The position numbers and the translations under genes were made by a program. The notes under the pieces were generated by a model. The model worked only from the letters and a program-made list of their open reading frames with translations. It did no database searches and was not told the DNA's origin. 64,000 nucleotides of DNA from CADEEN01 sp963816315 (lineage in GTDB: Bacteria; Pseudomonadota; Gammaproteobacteria; Burkholderiales; Burkholderiaceae_C): contig CAWFJZ010000032.1 of the NCBI GenBank assembly GCA_963816315.1, forward strand, positions 310,001-374,000. Reading direction: 5' to 3'. Below, one piece after another: positions 9,053-18,545 of the stretch (its first letter is position 1; each line of letters begins with the position of its first letter).

Positions 9053-12000
9053 ATGGACACGCTCTTATCCTGGCTTGAAACATTGGGATTGGAACACTAC
9101 GCGCACCTCCTCGAGTCGCATGGCGTCGACTTGCGCTCGCTGCCTTTGCTCACGGACCGTGATCTCGCCGACTTGGGCATGTTGCTGGGGCACCGCAAAC
9201 TGCTGTTGAAGGCGGCGGCCCATTTGAACAACGATCCGCGCGAACCCGTGGCAACCGCTCTGGCGGCGAGCCAAGCTGAGCGTCGCCAACTCACAGTGCT
9301 GTTCTGCGATTTGGTTGGCTCGACGGGCCTGGCGCAACGGCTCGATCCCGAAGCCTTGCGCGACCTGATGACGCGATATCAGCAGACCTGCGGTCAAATT
9401 GCTAGCCGGTACGGCGGCCACGTGGCGCAGTATCGCGGCGACGGCATGGAGGTCTATTTCGGATGGCCACAGGCTCATGAAGACGACGCCGAGCGGGCCG
9501 TGCGCGCCGCGTTGGAGATGGTCGATGGCGTCGGACGGATGAGCGTACCGGAACGGCTGCAAGTGCGCGTCGGCATCGCAACCGGGCTGGTTGTCGTCGG
9601 CACTGACGAGCACACCGGCCGCGCCGGCGATGCGTCGGTGCCCAGCTCTGCGATCGGCGAAACACCCAACCTCGCGGCGCGCCTCCAGGGGATTGCCCGA
9701 CCCGATCAGGTAGTGATCGCGCCGGCAACCCACCGCTTGCTAGGTCGGACCTTCGACGTCGAGGACCTCGGCGATCAGGAGCTCAAAGGGATCGGCGGAC
9801 GCATTCGCCCACTTCGGATTCGCCGGCTGGCTCGCAGTGATAGCCGCTTCGACGCCATACGTGCAGAGCGCATCACGCCGTTCGTCGGCCGTGAACACGA
9901 GGTTGACTTGTTGATGGCGCGCTGGGGACAAGTGTGCGAAGGAGAAGGTCAAGCGGTCCTTCTGTGCGGCGAACCGGGCATCGGCAAGAGCCGTATCAGT
10001 CAAGTGCTTGGCGAGCGTCTGGCCGGTACGCCGCACCTGCGTCTGCAATACCAGTGCTCGCCGTACCACGTCGGCTCGGCCTTCTTTCCGCTGATCGAGC
10101 GGATCGAACGCGCGGCGGGTTTCGAGCGCGACGATGGCGTCGAGAAGAAGCTCGACAAGCTCGAAGCGATGCTCGACCTCGGGTCGGAGGAACTGCCGCT
10201 CATCGCGCCACTGTTCGCGGCCCTGCTCTCGCTTCCGGCCCACCGCTATCCCCCGAGGATGCTCTCACCGCAAAAGCACATGGCGCTGACCATCGACGCA
10301 CTGGTGGACCATTCCATCCGGTTGGCTCGTGCCCAACCCGTTTTGATGGTCTTTGAGGACGCTCACTGGATGGACCCGTCCACGCGAGAGACAACCGCCG
10401 TGATGGTTGAGCGCATTCGAAGTGTTCCGATCCTCTTGCTGGTCACCTGTCGCCCCGACTTCGTGCCGGCATGGAACAACCAGGGCAACGTCTCGAAGTT
10501 GGATATGAATCGGCTGTCGAGGCGCCACGGAACGGCGATGGCCGTTTCGCTCGCCGGCGGCAAGGAGCTGCCGGGCGAGGTGCTCTCTCAGATTCTGGAA
10601 CGCGCCGATGGCGTGCCGTTGTTCGTCGAGGAATTGACGAAAACCGTGCTGGACCTCGGCATCTTGCACGACGCGGGTGACCGCTGGGGCCTGAACCGGC
10701 CGCTGCCGCCGCTGGCCATTCCGTCCACGCTGCAAGACTCGCTGACGGCGCGGCTCGACCGGCTGGCGCCGATCAAGGAAGTGGCCCAGATCGGAGCGTG
10801 CATTGGGCGCGAGTTCGACCACGGACTGTTGTCCGCGGTAGCGCGGATGTCAGGCCGCAACGTGGAAGATGCGCTGGAGGGCCTCGTATCGAGCGGCCTG
10901 ATCTTGCGCCAAGGCTCGACGGCCGATGCCACCTATCGCTTCAAGCACGCGCTAGTTCAGGACGTGGCCTACGACGGATTGCTGAGGAGCCGGCGACAGC
11001 AAATCCACGAGCGGATCGCGCACGCTCTCGCGCACGAATTCAAGGACCGCGCGAAGGACCAGCCTGAATTGCTCGCCTTGCACCTCACGCGCGCCGGGTT
11101 GATCGACTTGGCGCTGTCGCAATGGCGCACCGCCGCCGTGACGGCCATCGCCAACCACCGCCACCGCGAGGCACTCGGCCACGTCGATGCGGGACTCGCC
11201 CTCGTCGACCATGCTTTGGCCGAGCGGCGAGCCAACCATGAGGTCGCCCTTCTCGCGGCTGGGGCCGCCTGCCACTGGGTGTTGACGGGTTACGCCTGCC
11301 AACCGGCGGCCGACCTTCTGGCTCGCGCGGAGGCCCTGCTGGACGGCGTGACCGACCAACGGCTGCTGGTATTGGCCCTCGGAGGGATTTTGATCGGCGC
11401 CTATGTTCGCGGGGAGACGCCGAAGGCGATCTCCAGCGGCGAACGGCTGGCGTCCATCGGCCAGGCGTCGACGAACACCGACACCAAGATCATCACCTTC
11501 TCGCTGGCGAGCACGATCCTTGCGCATCATGGAGAGTTCGATCGCGCACAGCGATTGCTTGAATTCGTCATCGAGAACTACGAGATCGACCGCCGCTTCG
11601 CCTACGGACGGATCAACGATCCGATGGTGCACGCGTTGGTATGGCTAAGCTGGATGCATTCGACGACCGGCCGCCTCGATCAAGCTAGGCACAACGCCCG
11701 ACTGGCTGTCGAGCACGCGACGACGATCGGCGAACCATTCGCCTTGTCGCAGGCGTTGAGCGTGGGCGCCCTGGCCTTCGCGGAGGCTGGCGATTGCGAA
11801 GAAGCGCTTCGGCTGTGCAGGCGCTGCATGGAGCTGTGCGAGGCGCAGAACATGCCGAACTGGAGAACGTGGGCGATCGTCCACGAAGGCGTCGCGCTGT
11901 CGGCGCTCGGCGAGCATGAGCGTGCTCAAGAATGCTTTGCCCGAGCCATCGCTCATATGACCGACGCTGCGAACCGAAACAACCTCGGGTTCTTGCACGC

Positions 12001-12436
12001 ACGACTTGCGCGCGAACTTGCGGTGCTTGGACGCTTTGATGAGGCTAGGAGAACGCACGACGCCGGCCACGCGGAATGCCTGCAAACAGGGCAACTACTG
12101 ATGTTGAACGAACTGAATTTCGCGCGAGGAGTGATCGAACTGCTCGATCCGGGATCGAGCGCGGGACTCGGCGAACACTGGCTGACCGTCGCGATGTCGG
12201 AAGCTAGCATCAACGGGATGCGGTTGATCGAACTTCGCTCGGCCGCGGCGCTGGCCGGTCTTTGGAGGCGCCAGCACAAAGTCGATGCGGCGCACGCGCT
12301 GATTCAGTCAGCACTGGACCGCCTCGGCGATGTTGGTGACTGCACCGATTTGCGCGACGCCAATACACTGCTCCGCGAACTCAGACACCCAAAGCTGCCC
12401 GACGAGGAGCAAATTGACCCGCCGACGCTGAGCTGA
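9053..12436 (+). CDS. SAM domain-class III adenylate cyclase-AAA ATPase-TPR protein
   Basis: A 1127-residue cytoplasmic signalling protein. Residues about 1-60 form a SAM domain (WLETLGLEHYAHLLESHGVD). Residues about 85-270 form a class III nucleotide cyclase with the two metal aspartates in FCDLVGST and YRGDGMEVYFG and the transition-state Asn/Arg in NLAARLQ. Next is a predicted STAND-type ATPase with Walker A GEPGIGKSRI and Walker B LMVFEDAHWMD. The C-terminal third is a helical TPR-like array. ATG 9053 was chosen because the SAM domain starts there; ATG 9023 is also possible. The preceding 288 bases hold no gene that I recognise. No neighbour reveals the input signal. Confidence 0.85.
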   Translation: MDTLLSWLETLGLEHYAHLLESHGVDLRSLPLLTDRDLADLGMLLGHRKLLLKAAAHLNNDPREPVATALAASQAERRQLTVLFCDLVGSTGLAQRLDPEALRDLMTRYQQTCGQIASRYGGHVAQYRGDGMEVYFGWPQAHEDDAERAVRAALEMVDGVGRMSVPERLQVRVGIATGLVVVGTDEHTGRAGDASVPSSAIGETPNLAARLQGIARPDQVVIAPATHRLLGRTFDVEDLGDQELKGIGGRIRPLRIRRLARSDSRFDAIRAERITPFVGREHEVDLLMARWGQVCEGEGQAVLLCGEPGIGKSRISQVLGERLAGTPHLRLQYQCSPYHVGSAFFPLIERIERAAGFERDDGVEKKLDKLEAMLDLGSEELPLIAPLFAALLSLPAHRYPPRMLSPQKHMALTIDALVDHSIRLARAQPVLMVFEDAHWMDPSTRETTAVMVERIRSVPILLLVTCRPDFVPAWNNQGNVSKLDMNRLSRRHGTAMAVSLAGGKELPGEVLSQILERADGVPLFVEELTKTVLDLGILHDAGDRWGLNRPLPPLAIPSTLQDSLTARLDRLAPIKEVAQIGACIGREFDHGLLSAVARMSGRNVEDALEGLVSSGLILRQGSTADATYRFKHALVQDVAYDGLLRSRRQQIHERIAHALAHEFKDRAKDQPELLALHLTRAGLIDLALSQWRTAAVTAIANHRHREALGHVDAGLALVDHALAERRANHEVALLAAGAACHWVLTGYACQPAADLLARAEALLDGVTDQRLLVLALGGILIGAYVRGETPKAISSGERLASIGQASTNTDTKIITFSLASTILAHHGEFDRAQRLLEFVIENYEIDRRFAYGRINDPMVHALVWLSWMHSTTGRLDQARHNARLAVEHATTIGEPFALSQALSVGALAFAEAGDCEEALRLCRRCMELCEAQNMPNWRTWAIVHEGVALSALGEHERAQECFARAIAHMTDAANRNNLGFLHARLARELAVLGRFDEARRTHDAGHAECLQTGQLLMLNELNFARGVIELLDPGSSAGLGEHWLTVAMSEASINGMRLIELRSAAALAGLWRRQHKVDAAHALIQSALDRLGDVGDCTDLRDANTLLRELRHPKLPDEEQIDPPTLS

Positions 12437-12640
12437 TGGTCATGTCGAAAGTGAACGGGTTCCATGCTCCGAACCGGCCGTTCGCGACCGTCGCTTTGTG
12501 GCCGTCCACCGACGCACACGATTCGCACCCGATCGGTGTTCTTGGAGTCCGTCGTCTTGGACGGCGCGGTCCAGCAGCGCTTCGAGAAGCTCGGCTGAAC
12601 GCACGGCGCTCTCAGACGCCTCCCACCTATACGGACTTAT

Positions 12641-12847
12641 TGCAATTTGGCCGAACTCGGCGCCGGCCCGTACCGCACCGGCGAGATCGTCGATACGCCG
12701 GGCGTGAAGATCACGACACTCGGGCCGCTGCGCGCCGGCCTGATCAAGAAAGGCATGGTGTACAGCCCGTCGCACGGCGAGATGGCGTTCACCGTGCCGC
12801 GGTTCGACGAGTTCATGCGGCGCGCGATGCCGGCCTTCGAACCCTGA
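12641..12847 (+). pseudogene. C-terminal fragment of an AAA-type ATP-binding protein
   Basis: About 66 codons in frame end at TGA 12845-12847: AELGAGPYRTGEIVDTPGVK, then LGPLRAGLIKKGMVYSPSHG and a tail containing FTVPRFDEFM. This resembles the winged-helix C-terminus of a bacterial AAA ATPase family whose members end in very similar sequence. No ATPase domain lies upstream, because the cyclase ends at 12436 and the 200 bases between show no continuous related frame. It is a truncated relic, and no start codon with a convincing ribosome site is present. Confidence 0.5.
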
Positions 12848-12862
12848 GCGCTGCTGCGGCGC

Positions 12863-13537
12863 TCAATAAAACCCCACCCGCTGCCGATACCGCTCCACAC
12901 GTTCCCGGTCGTACTGCTCCGCGTCGAACTGCTCGCCCTGGATCGCGCGATGAATCTGCCCTGCCGTGGGCATGCTGTCGGGATCGATGAAGCGTTGCGG
13001 GTCCCACAGATGGGAGCGCAGCAAGGCCTTGGAGCACTGCGTGTAGGCCTCGTCGATGTCCACCAGCACCCCCAGCCGCGGCGTCTTGCCTTCTACCGCG
13101 CTGCCGGCCAGCAGCGCGGCGTCGGTGGTGATCGTGGCGCGGCCGTTGACGCGGAAGGTGTCGGTGACGCCGGGCACGATGAAGAGCAAGCCCACCTGCG
13201 GATTGGCCAGGATGTTGCGCAGCGAATCGGCCAGCCGGTTGCCAGGCCGCTCGGGGATCAGCAAGGTGCGCTCGTCGAGGATGCGCACGAACCCCGCCGG
13301 GTCGCCGCGCGGGCTCAGGTCACAGGCGCCGGCGGCGTCGCTGGTGGACAGGCAGACGAAGGGCGAGCGTTCGATGAACAGCCGCGTCAGCGGATTCAGG
13401 CGCTCGCTGATCTTGGCGCAGGTGAGCGGCGCCGGCTCACCGATGAGCTCGCGCAATTGCGCTTCGCTGCGGATGACGTGAGCCGTGAGCGGGTGCGGGT
13501 GCGGCGGCGAGGCGGGCAAACGAGGATCGGTGGTCAA
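12863..13537 (-). CDS. Pyridoxamine 5'-phosphate oxidase-family flavoprotein (MSMEG_1061 type)
   Basis: A 224-residue FMN-binding split-barrel protein. Characteristic segments are FVCLSTSDAAGACDLSPRGD, which forms the FMN phosphate pocket, LLFIVPGVTDTFRVNGRATI, and a cysteine-containing end of the barrel in YTQCSKALLRS. The length and pattern match the PPOX subfamily of small flavin or haem-utilisation proteins rather than PdxH. The start at 13537 gives MTTDPRLPASPP. It is convergent with the relic at 12847 and divergent from the DUF4331 gene. The substrate is unknown. Confidence 0.8.
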   Translation of the reverse strand: MTTDPRLPASPPHPHPLTAHVIRSEAQLRELIGEPAPLTCAKISERLNPLTRLFIERSPFVCLSTSDAAGACDLSPRGDPAGFVRILDERTLLIPERPGNRLADSLRNILANPQVGLLFIVPGVTDTFRVNGRATITTDAALLAGSAVEGKTPRLGVLVDIDEAYTQCSKALLRSHLWDPQRFIDPDSMPTAGQIHRAIQGEQFDAEQYDRERVERYRQRVGFY

Positions 13538-13874
13538 GGTGGTGACTCCCCGGCGCAGGGCACGCCGGCGGCATCAGGATAGCCGTGCGCGGCAGCAGCG
13601 GGGCCTTCGTACCGTGGGACAACCGCGTAGTCGCCGACATCCCCGCATCAGCGATGGAGGTGCCGCCCCAGTTCTTTTTTTGCATCCACAACCGGCGCCG
13701 CGTCGTAAAGCTACTCAGCAACCGCACGCCCGCCAGCATTCGAACGTCAGTTGCCGAACCGTCCCTGGCCGGCACTGTGGCTCCACCGCAGCGAATCGGC
13801 CACGCCCACCCACGGCCGGCGCGCGATCCAACGTCACCACGGACCTTCGCACCGGCACTCCAGAGGAGACTGCT
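13538..13874. other. Intergenic region, 337 bases, no gene seen
   Basis: This stretch separates divergent PPOX and DUF4331 genes. I see no supported reading frame, RNA or clear palindrome. It must hold the promoters of both genes, but no convincing -35/-10 pair could be picked. A short T-run occurs near 13675. Confidence 0.4.
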
Positions 13875-15416
13875 GTGAAGATTGCTTGCACCCGATTGAT
13901 CGCCGCGGCCGCGTTGGCCGCCTGCACCATCGCCGCCCAGGCGTCGAGCCACCGCGAAGCGCTGGCCGTTTTGAACGAACCCTGCGCCGACAACACCGAC
14001 ACCTATGCCTGGGTGTCGAACACGTCGCACGACAAGCTCTATCTGATCATGAACTTCAACCCGCTGCACGAGCCGGGGCAGGGCAACCAGGGCCTGCGCG
14101 CGTGCAATGGCTACCGCTACGAGTTCCACGTCGGCATCGGCGAGAGCCTGAAGTCGCGCGTGATCTACCGCGTCGAGTTCAAGAACACGCTCGTGCCCGA
14201 AGCCGCGCCGAGTCCGTCGGACCCGCTGGGCGGCGGCAACGAGTTGCTGTGGCAACTCACCGGCGGCACCGAGACGATGAAGGTGACGCGCATCGTGCGC
14301 GACGGCTGGGACGACGATGACGATGAGCGTGACCAGCGCCGCGTCAGCGTGCTCGGCAACAACCTGAAGGTGCTGCCCAACAACCACGGCCCGCAGACCG
14401 ACCGCCTGGTCTACGGCCTGGGCCCGTTCGCCGGCTACCAGTCGGGCGATGCGACGAGCCGCGAGCTCGGCCTGTACGACCAGCCCTTCGTTGACACCTT
14501 CATCCACCCGCTGGCCAACGGCGGCCGTGTCATCGCCGGCCAGTTCGACGACCCGTACCAGCTCGACGAGAAAGGCATCTTCGACCTCGTCAACCTCGGC
14601 CGCACCGATCTCGGCGGCATTCCCGGCGCGCGGCGTGGGCCTGTCGAAGACGTGTTCACCGGCTTCAACATCTTCTCGATCGCGCTCGAAGTGCCGATCA
14701 GCGATCTGTTCCCGAACGGCATCCCGCACAACGGCCAGGAGTTGAAGAACTCGACCGACAGCCTGCTGCGCGTGCATGCGAGCATCAAGCGCCAGAGGAC
14801 GCAGACGGTGGACCCGGGCAACATCATCACCGGCCTGCGCGGCTCGGGCGAGTATGTGCAGGTCGGCCGCAACGCGCTGCCGCTGTTCAACGCCGGCCTG
14901 GTCGGCACGCAGCGCCAGACGCAGTACCTGCGCAGCAGCCCGCGCCACGACGTGACCAACTTCGGCGCCGACATCCTGTACCCGGTGCTGGTGCGCGACG
15001 CCGAGGCGCTGGGCATTTACGCCGCGCTCGGCGTGCCGGCCGCCACGGTCAACGACGTGCTCAAGGGGCCGCGCCTGGACATCATCAACGCCATCAACCT
15101 GAACCGGCCGATCCCGGTGGCCGACGGCTACACGGGTGACGTGCTCACGCTCGACGCGGCGATGGATTCGAGCTTCCCGAACGGCCGTCGCCTGGGCGGC
15201 GGCACGGCGCCGAACCGGCACCAGGTCAATGTCAACAGCGTGCTGATCAGCCTCATCGTCGCCGGCAACCCGGCCGCCGGGCTGGCCAAGGGCGTCGAGG
15301 TCAACGACAAGAACTTCAATCCCCAGTTCCCGTTCCTCGCCCCGGCGCACCAGGGCTTGTTGCAAGGCCACGGCGGCATCAACCTGCCGACCGAGCCCAA
15401 CATCCCGCTGCCCTGA
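13875..15416 (+). CDS. DUF4331 family secreted protein
   Basis: A 513-residue exported protein of the DUF4331 family, whose biochemical role is unknown. It starts at GTG 13875 (VKIACTRLIAAAALAACTIA), preceded by AGAGGA, and has a signal peptide ending near AAQA before SSHREALAV, the conserved first residues of the mature family. Other conserved blocks are DNTDTYAWVS near the N-terminus, an acidic DDDDDE loop and NGQELKNSTDSLLRVHASI. It faces a di-haem peroxidase across a strong hairpin. That arrangement suggests a periplasmic or outer-membrane redox role, but this is inference. Confidence 0.8.
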   Translation: MKIACTRLIAAAALAACTIAAQASSHREALAVLNEPCADNTDTYAWVSNTSHDKLYLIMNFNPLHEPGQGNQGLRACNGYRYEFHVGIGESLKSRVIYRVEFKNTLVPEAAPSPSDPLGGGNELLWQLTGGTETMKVTRIVRDGWDDDDDERDQRRVSVLGNNLKVLPNNHGPQTDRLVYGLGPFAGYQSGDATSRELGLYDQPFVDTFIHPLANGGRVIAGQFDDPYQLDEKGIFDLVNLGRTDLGGIPGARRGPVEDVFTGFNIFSIALEVPISDLFPNGIPHNGQELKNSTDSLLRVHASIKRQRTQTVDPGNIITGLRGSGEYVQVGRNALPLFNAGLVGTQRQTQYLRSSPRHDVTNFGADILYPVLVRDAEALGIYAALGVPAATVNDVLKGPRLDIINAINLNRPIPVADGYTGDVLTLDAAMDSSFPNGRRLGGGTAPNRHQVNVNSVLISLIVAGNPAAGLAKGVEVNDKNFNPQFPFLAPAHQGLLQGHGGINLPTEPNIPLP

Positions 15417-15505
15417 GCACGGCCATGCGAACACTGCGGGTGTTCGCAGCGGCGTGCGTGGCACTGGCCACCACGCCGAGCAAGACGCTCGCATGAAAGC
15501 CGTGA

Positions 15506-15540
15506 GCTGCGCGCGGCCACCCGCGGCGGCCGCGCGCAGC
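15506..15540. terminator. Bidirectional hairpin between convergent genes
   Basis: Perfect 13-base inverted repeat: GCTGCGCGCGGCC at 15506-15518 pairs with 15528-15540 across a nine-base loop. It lies between the stop codons of the convergent DUF4331 and peroxidase genes. There is no T-tract, so it may be a structure-only or factor-assisted terminator. Confidence 0.6.
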
Positions 15541-15548
15541 GCTGCGGC

Positions 15549-17663
15549 TCAGGGCTTGCCTTGCCCCGAGAGCAGCGTCAGCCGGTAGTTCAACCCATGC
15601 TCGTGCTCGTGCCTGTGCGGCCTGTTGAAGACCAGCGTCGCCACGATGCTCTGCCCCGGCATCAGCACGCCGCTGGGCAGGAACAGGCGCAGGTAGGGAT
15701 CGCCGGCGCTCGTCACCCCGCTCGCGTTCTCCAGCCGAGCCCGGCCCGACAGCCCGCGCGCGACAACCAGCAGGTGCGTATCGACGATCGACGTGCTGTT
15801 GTTGGTGATGCGATAGACATCACGCTGCCGGCCGCCGCCATGGCGGTGCGAGTCGATCAGCGAGGCCTGCGCCTGCGCCGTCACGTCGAGGAACTCGAGG
15901 CCCGCGTCGCGCCGCGACAGTGCATCGTCGTTGTCCTGCGGCATGCCGCTCGGCGGCCGGCCATCGACGGCACCCAGCGCCGCCAGGTCGGGACGGTACT
16001 TCGAGTAGGTGAAGTCGATCGGGCTCAGCTGGAAGAACGTCGTCGGCTGCTTCGGATCGAACTTGGCGAAGGCCGGGTCGTACAGGCCGTTCTCGATGAA
16101 GTCGGCAATGTCATCGACCTGGTCCGGGCTCAGGCCCAGGCCGCGCGCCGAGCCGGCGCCGCGCGGGTGCGTGAAGCGGGTCGATAGCGTCGGCGCGGCG
16201 CCGCTCTTTGCGTCCATCGGCACGCCGGCGTTGAAGTACTGCACCACGTCCCTGACCTTGTTGAACGATCCGTCGTGGAAGAACAGCCGCGCGTCCTTGA
16301 GCTGGCGCAGCGTCAGGACGCGGAACTTGAAGGCGTCGCTGTCGCGGAAGGTGACTTCCTGGCGGCCGACATCGCGGAAGGCCGGATCGTTTCGGGCGGC
16401 GCGATTCAAGGCCTGCACCGGATGGTCGCCCAGGCCCAGGTTGTAGAAGTTCTCTTCGACGAACTGGCCGACGCCGGCAACGTCGGGGTCGTTGACCTGC
16501 TTGTTGAGCGCCGGCCCGCTGTGGCAGCCGTAGCAGCCCGCGCCGCCCTGGTCGGCCGGCGTGAAGAACAGCTTGGCGCCGCGGCGCTGGTTCTCGCTGA
16601 GCGCGCCGTTGGATCCGGCGAGGAAGCGGTCCCAAGGCGTGTCGCGCGTGATCGTGGTGCGCAGGAAGGTCGCCGCCGCGCGCAACACGGTGACGTCGTT
16701 GATCAGGGCGTCGCACGCTCCCGCGACGGGCGCCGCCTGCGGCACGCAGCCCGGCGCCTGCGCGGCTTCGTCGGGGAACGCGTCGCGGAACAGCTGGCGA
16801 TAGGTCGCGAAGGTTTGCAGCTTGGCGGACTGATCTTCGAGCAAACGGTGCGCGTCCATCAGCAGCAGTCCGACGTTTTCCTGTGCGGGGTGGTTGAACG
16901 GGTTGAGGCCGCCGGGCGTGGCATGGGGCTCGCCGGCGAGTCCGAACAGCAGCAGGCGGTTGTTGAAAGCCGAGCCGATCACACCGGGCGCATTGCGACC
17001 GACGCTGTCCAGCGCGTCGAGCCGGCCCGTGGCCAGCAGCTCGCCGCCGCGCGGCAGCTTGAATTGCAGGGCCGGCGTGCCGACGATGGTGTTGCCTTGG
17101 CTGCGCCAGATGTCCGTCAGCGTGGGCAGCGAATCGACCAGCGCGTCGCCGGGGAACAGTGGTGTGGTCCGCAACGGCGGCAGCAGGTCGGTGCGGGCAC
17201 GCCGGCGCGCGATGAAGTTGCCCTTCTCGTCGGTGTAGTGCCGCCCCTCGCCGCCGAGGGCGAAGTTGAGCAGCGTGCCGGCCTTCGACGCCGTTTCACC
17301 CAGGTGACAGCTGGCGCACGAGGCGCTGCCGGCCGTGGCGAGCACGCCACCGTACTGCGGGCGCACTCTGACCATGCGCGCCGGGTCGTGGAACAGCGCT
17401 TTGCCGAGGTAGCGCTTGGCCTCGGTGTTGTGGAACAACGGATCCAGGCTGCCGTCGGCACGCCGCGGTTGCGGCAAGTCGGCGTCGTTGGCCGGCACCT
17501 TCAACTTGTCGATGCCGCCGACCTGCTGGTCGATGAAGCGGCGCAGTTGAACGGGGCTCGCGCCCTCGTCAGCGGTTACCGTTGCGCACAGCAGCGCAGC
17601 GGCCAGGGCCACGGCGCCGCGCGCGCCACGTGGGAGAAAGCGCTTGCGTTCGAGATGGGTCAT
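15549..17663 (-). CDS. Di-haem cytochrome c peroxidase/MauG-family protein with C-terminal beta domain
   Basis: A 704-residue periplasmic protein with signal peptide (VALAAALLCATVTA, cleavage after about residue 31). Two c-type haem sites are visible: CASCH at residues 116-120 and CYGCH at 377-381. The family's usual length is 330-450 residues. Here there is a long insertion between the haems and an extra C-terminal beta-sandwich-like region (about 590-704, VYRITNNSTSIVDTHLLVVA). It probably reduces peroxide or oxidises a partner using cytochrome electrons. Because the DUF4331 gene is its convergent neighbour, a functional link is possible. The start at 17663 (MTHLERKRFLPRG) gives a normal n-region. 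Confidence 0.82.
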   Translation of the reverse strand: MTHLERKRFLPRGARGAVALAAALLCATVTADEGASPVQLRRFIDQQVGGIDKLKVPANDADLPQPRRADGSLDPLFHNTEAKRYLGKALFHDPARMVRVRPQYGGVLATAGSASCASCHLGETASKAGTLLNFALGGEGRHYTDEKGNFIARRRARTDLLPPLRTTPLFPGDALVDSLPTLTDIWRSQGNTIVGTPALQFKLPRGGELLATGRLDALDSVGRNAPGVIGSAFNNRLLLFGLAGEPHATPGGLNPFNHPAQENVGLLLMDAHRLLEDQSAKLQTFATYRQLFRDAFPDEAAQAPGCVPQAAPVAGACDALINDVTVLRAAATFLRTTITRDTPWDRFLAGSNGALSENQRRGAKLFFTPADQGGAGCYGCHSGPALNKQVNDPDVAGVGQFVEENFYNLGLGDHPVQALNRAARNDPAFRDVGRQEVTFRDSDAFKFRVLTLRQLKDARLFFHDGSFNKVRDVVQYFNAGVPMDAKSGAAPTLSTRFTHPRGAGSARGLGLSPDQVDDIADFIENGLYDPAFAKFDPKQPTTFFQLSPIDFTYSKYRPDLAALGAVDGRPPSGMPQDNDDALSRRDAGLEFLDVTAQAQASLIDSHRHGGGRQRDVYRITNNSTSIVDTHLLVVARGLSGRARLENASGVTSAGDPYLRLFLPSGVLMPGQSIVATLVFNRPHRHEHEHGLNYRLTLLSGQGKP

Positions 17664-17885
17664 TGCTGCCTCCGGATCAAGGGTGGTGGTGGTTTACGGC
17701 ACCTCCACCGTAGGCAGCACGGGTCACGCGGCGATCACGGCGGCGTCAAATTTGCGGTTGGCGGAGCGCGTCGGGTTCGTGTGCAGCGGTTGGCGGCTCA
17801 CTCCGTGCGTCGCTGATCGGCCCTGAGCGGCTGTTGACGACGGTCAGCTCGTCACTCCCGTTCGCATTGACATGCTCTCCGCCCC

Positions 17886-18014
17886 CCGTTCGCCCTGAGC
17901 TTGTTGAAGGGCCAGGCTGAGCCTGTCGAAGCCTTTGGCATGAGGCACGAAGGCTTCGACAGGCTCAGCCCGAACGGTGGCGAAAGGGGCTTCGGCAAGC
18001 TCAGCCCGAACGGT
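17886..18014. repeat. REP-like palindrome cluster (TTCGACAGGCTCAG-type)
   Basis: Four copies of a dispersed palindromic unit: CGTTCGCCCTGAGCTTGTTG at 17888, AGGCTGAGCCTGTCGAAGCC near 17913, its inverse CTTCGACAGGCTCAGCCCG near 17954, and a variant CTTCGGCAAGCTCAGCCCG near 17990. The inverted copies can fold into large hairpins. The unit recurs at 52598-52680 and 61373-61422. The cluster lies in the 405-base gap between the peroxidase 5' end (17663) and the stress-protein stop (18069); the remaining 17664-17885 and 18015-18068 hold no gene that I can support. Confidence 0.8.
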
Positions 18015-18068
18015 TCTTTTGCAGACCTTGAACTTCGCGGTTTCCGACAGCCATGGCTGTGATCAACC

Positions 18069-18530
18069 TCAGCTCGGAGGCCGGGCCAGCAGGATCGACA
18101 TCGGCGGGTGCTGGTGGATGACCTGCTCGGCGACGCTGGATCGGAACACGCCGCCCGTGCCGCGGTGGTGCTGGTGCCCGAGCACCAGCAGATCGACATC
18201 GAGTTCCTTGGCCCGTTGCAGGATGACACTGACCAGATCGTGGTCTGTCGCACTCACGATTTCGCCGTGCGCATCGACGCCTGCAGCACAGAGCTGATCG
18301 ACAAAGGCCTGCACCACGGTGCGGTCCGCCACCTCAACGTCGTCCGCGGCACTGCGCACGCCCAGGCCCGCGCCGCCTGTGATGTCGCCGGGCACGATGT
18401 GGCTGCGCGCCACATGCAGCACGTGCACCGTGCCACCCGTCAGCAGGCCGATCTGCTCGGTCCGCTGCAGCGCCGATCGGTTCTCGTCGGTGGGGGTGGC
18501 GTCGATGGCAATGAGAATGCGCTTGTACAT
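18069..18530 (-). CDS. Universal stress protein, UspA family
   Basis: A 153-residue single-domain Usp. It starts MYKRILIAIDATPTDENRSA, with the Asp of the nucleotide pocket, and ends with the ATP-binding signature around LVLGHQHHRGTGGVFRSSVA (G-2x-G-9x-S pattern). It is the last gene of the long minus-strand run, 15 bases after the transporter stop, so it is probably co-transcribed and may help cells tolerate aromatic acids. The downstream REP cluster may mark the operon end. Confidence 0.85.
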   Translation of the reverse strand: MYKRILIAIDATPTDENRSALQRTEQIGLLTGGTVHVLHVARSHIVPGDITGGAGLGVRSAADDVEVADRTVVQAFVDQLCAAGVDAHGEIVSATDHDLVSVILQRAKELDVDLLVLGHQHHRGTGGVFRSSVAEQVIHQHPPMSILLARPPS

Positions 18531-18545
18531 GTCGTGGCTCCCCTC

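Noticed and set aside
12440..12640. Possible small gene between the cyclase and the ATPase relic
   Set aside because: Short frames on both strands lack ribosome sites and recognisable domains; no coherent product could be supported.
17664..18068. CRISPR-like array suggested by repeated units
   Set aside because: The units are inverted and direct copies of a palindrome with irregular spacing and no unique spacers, and the same unit occurs singly or in pairs elsewhere; it is a REP-type element.
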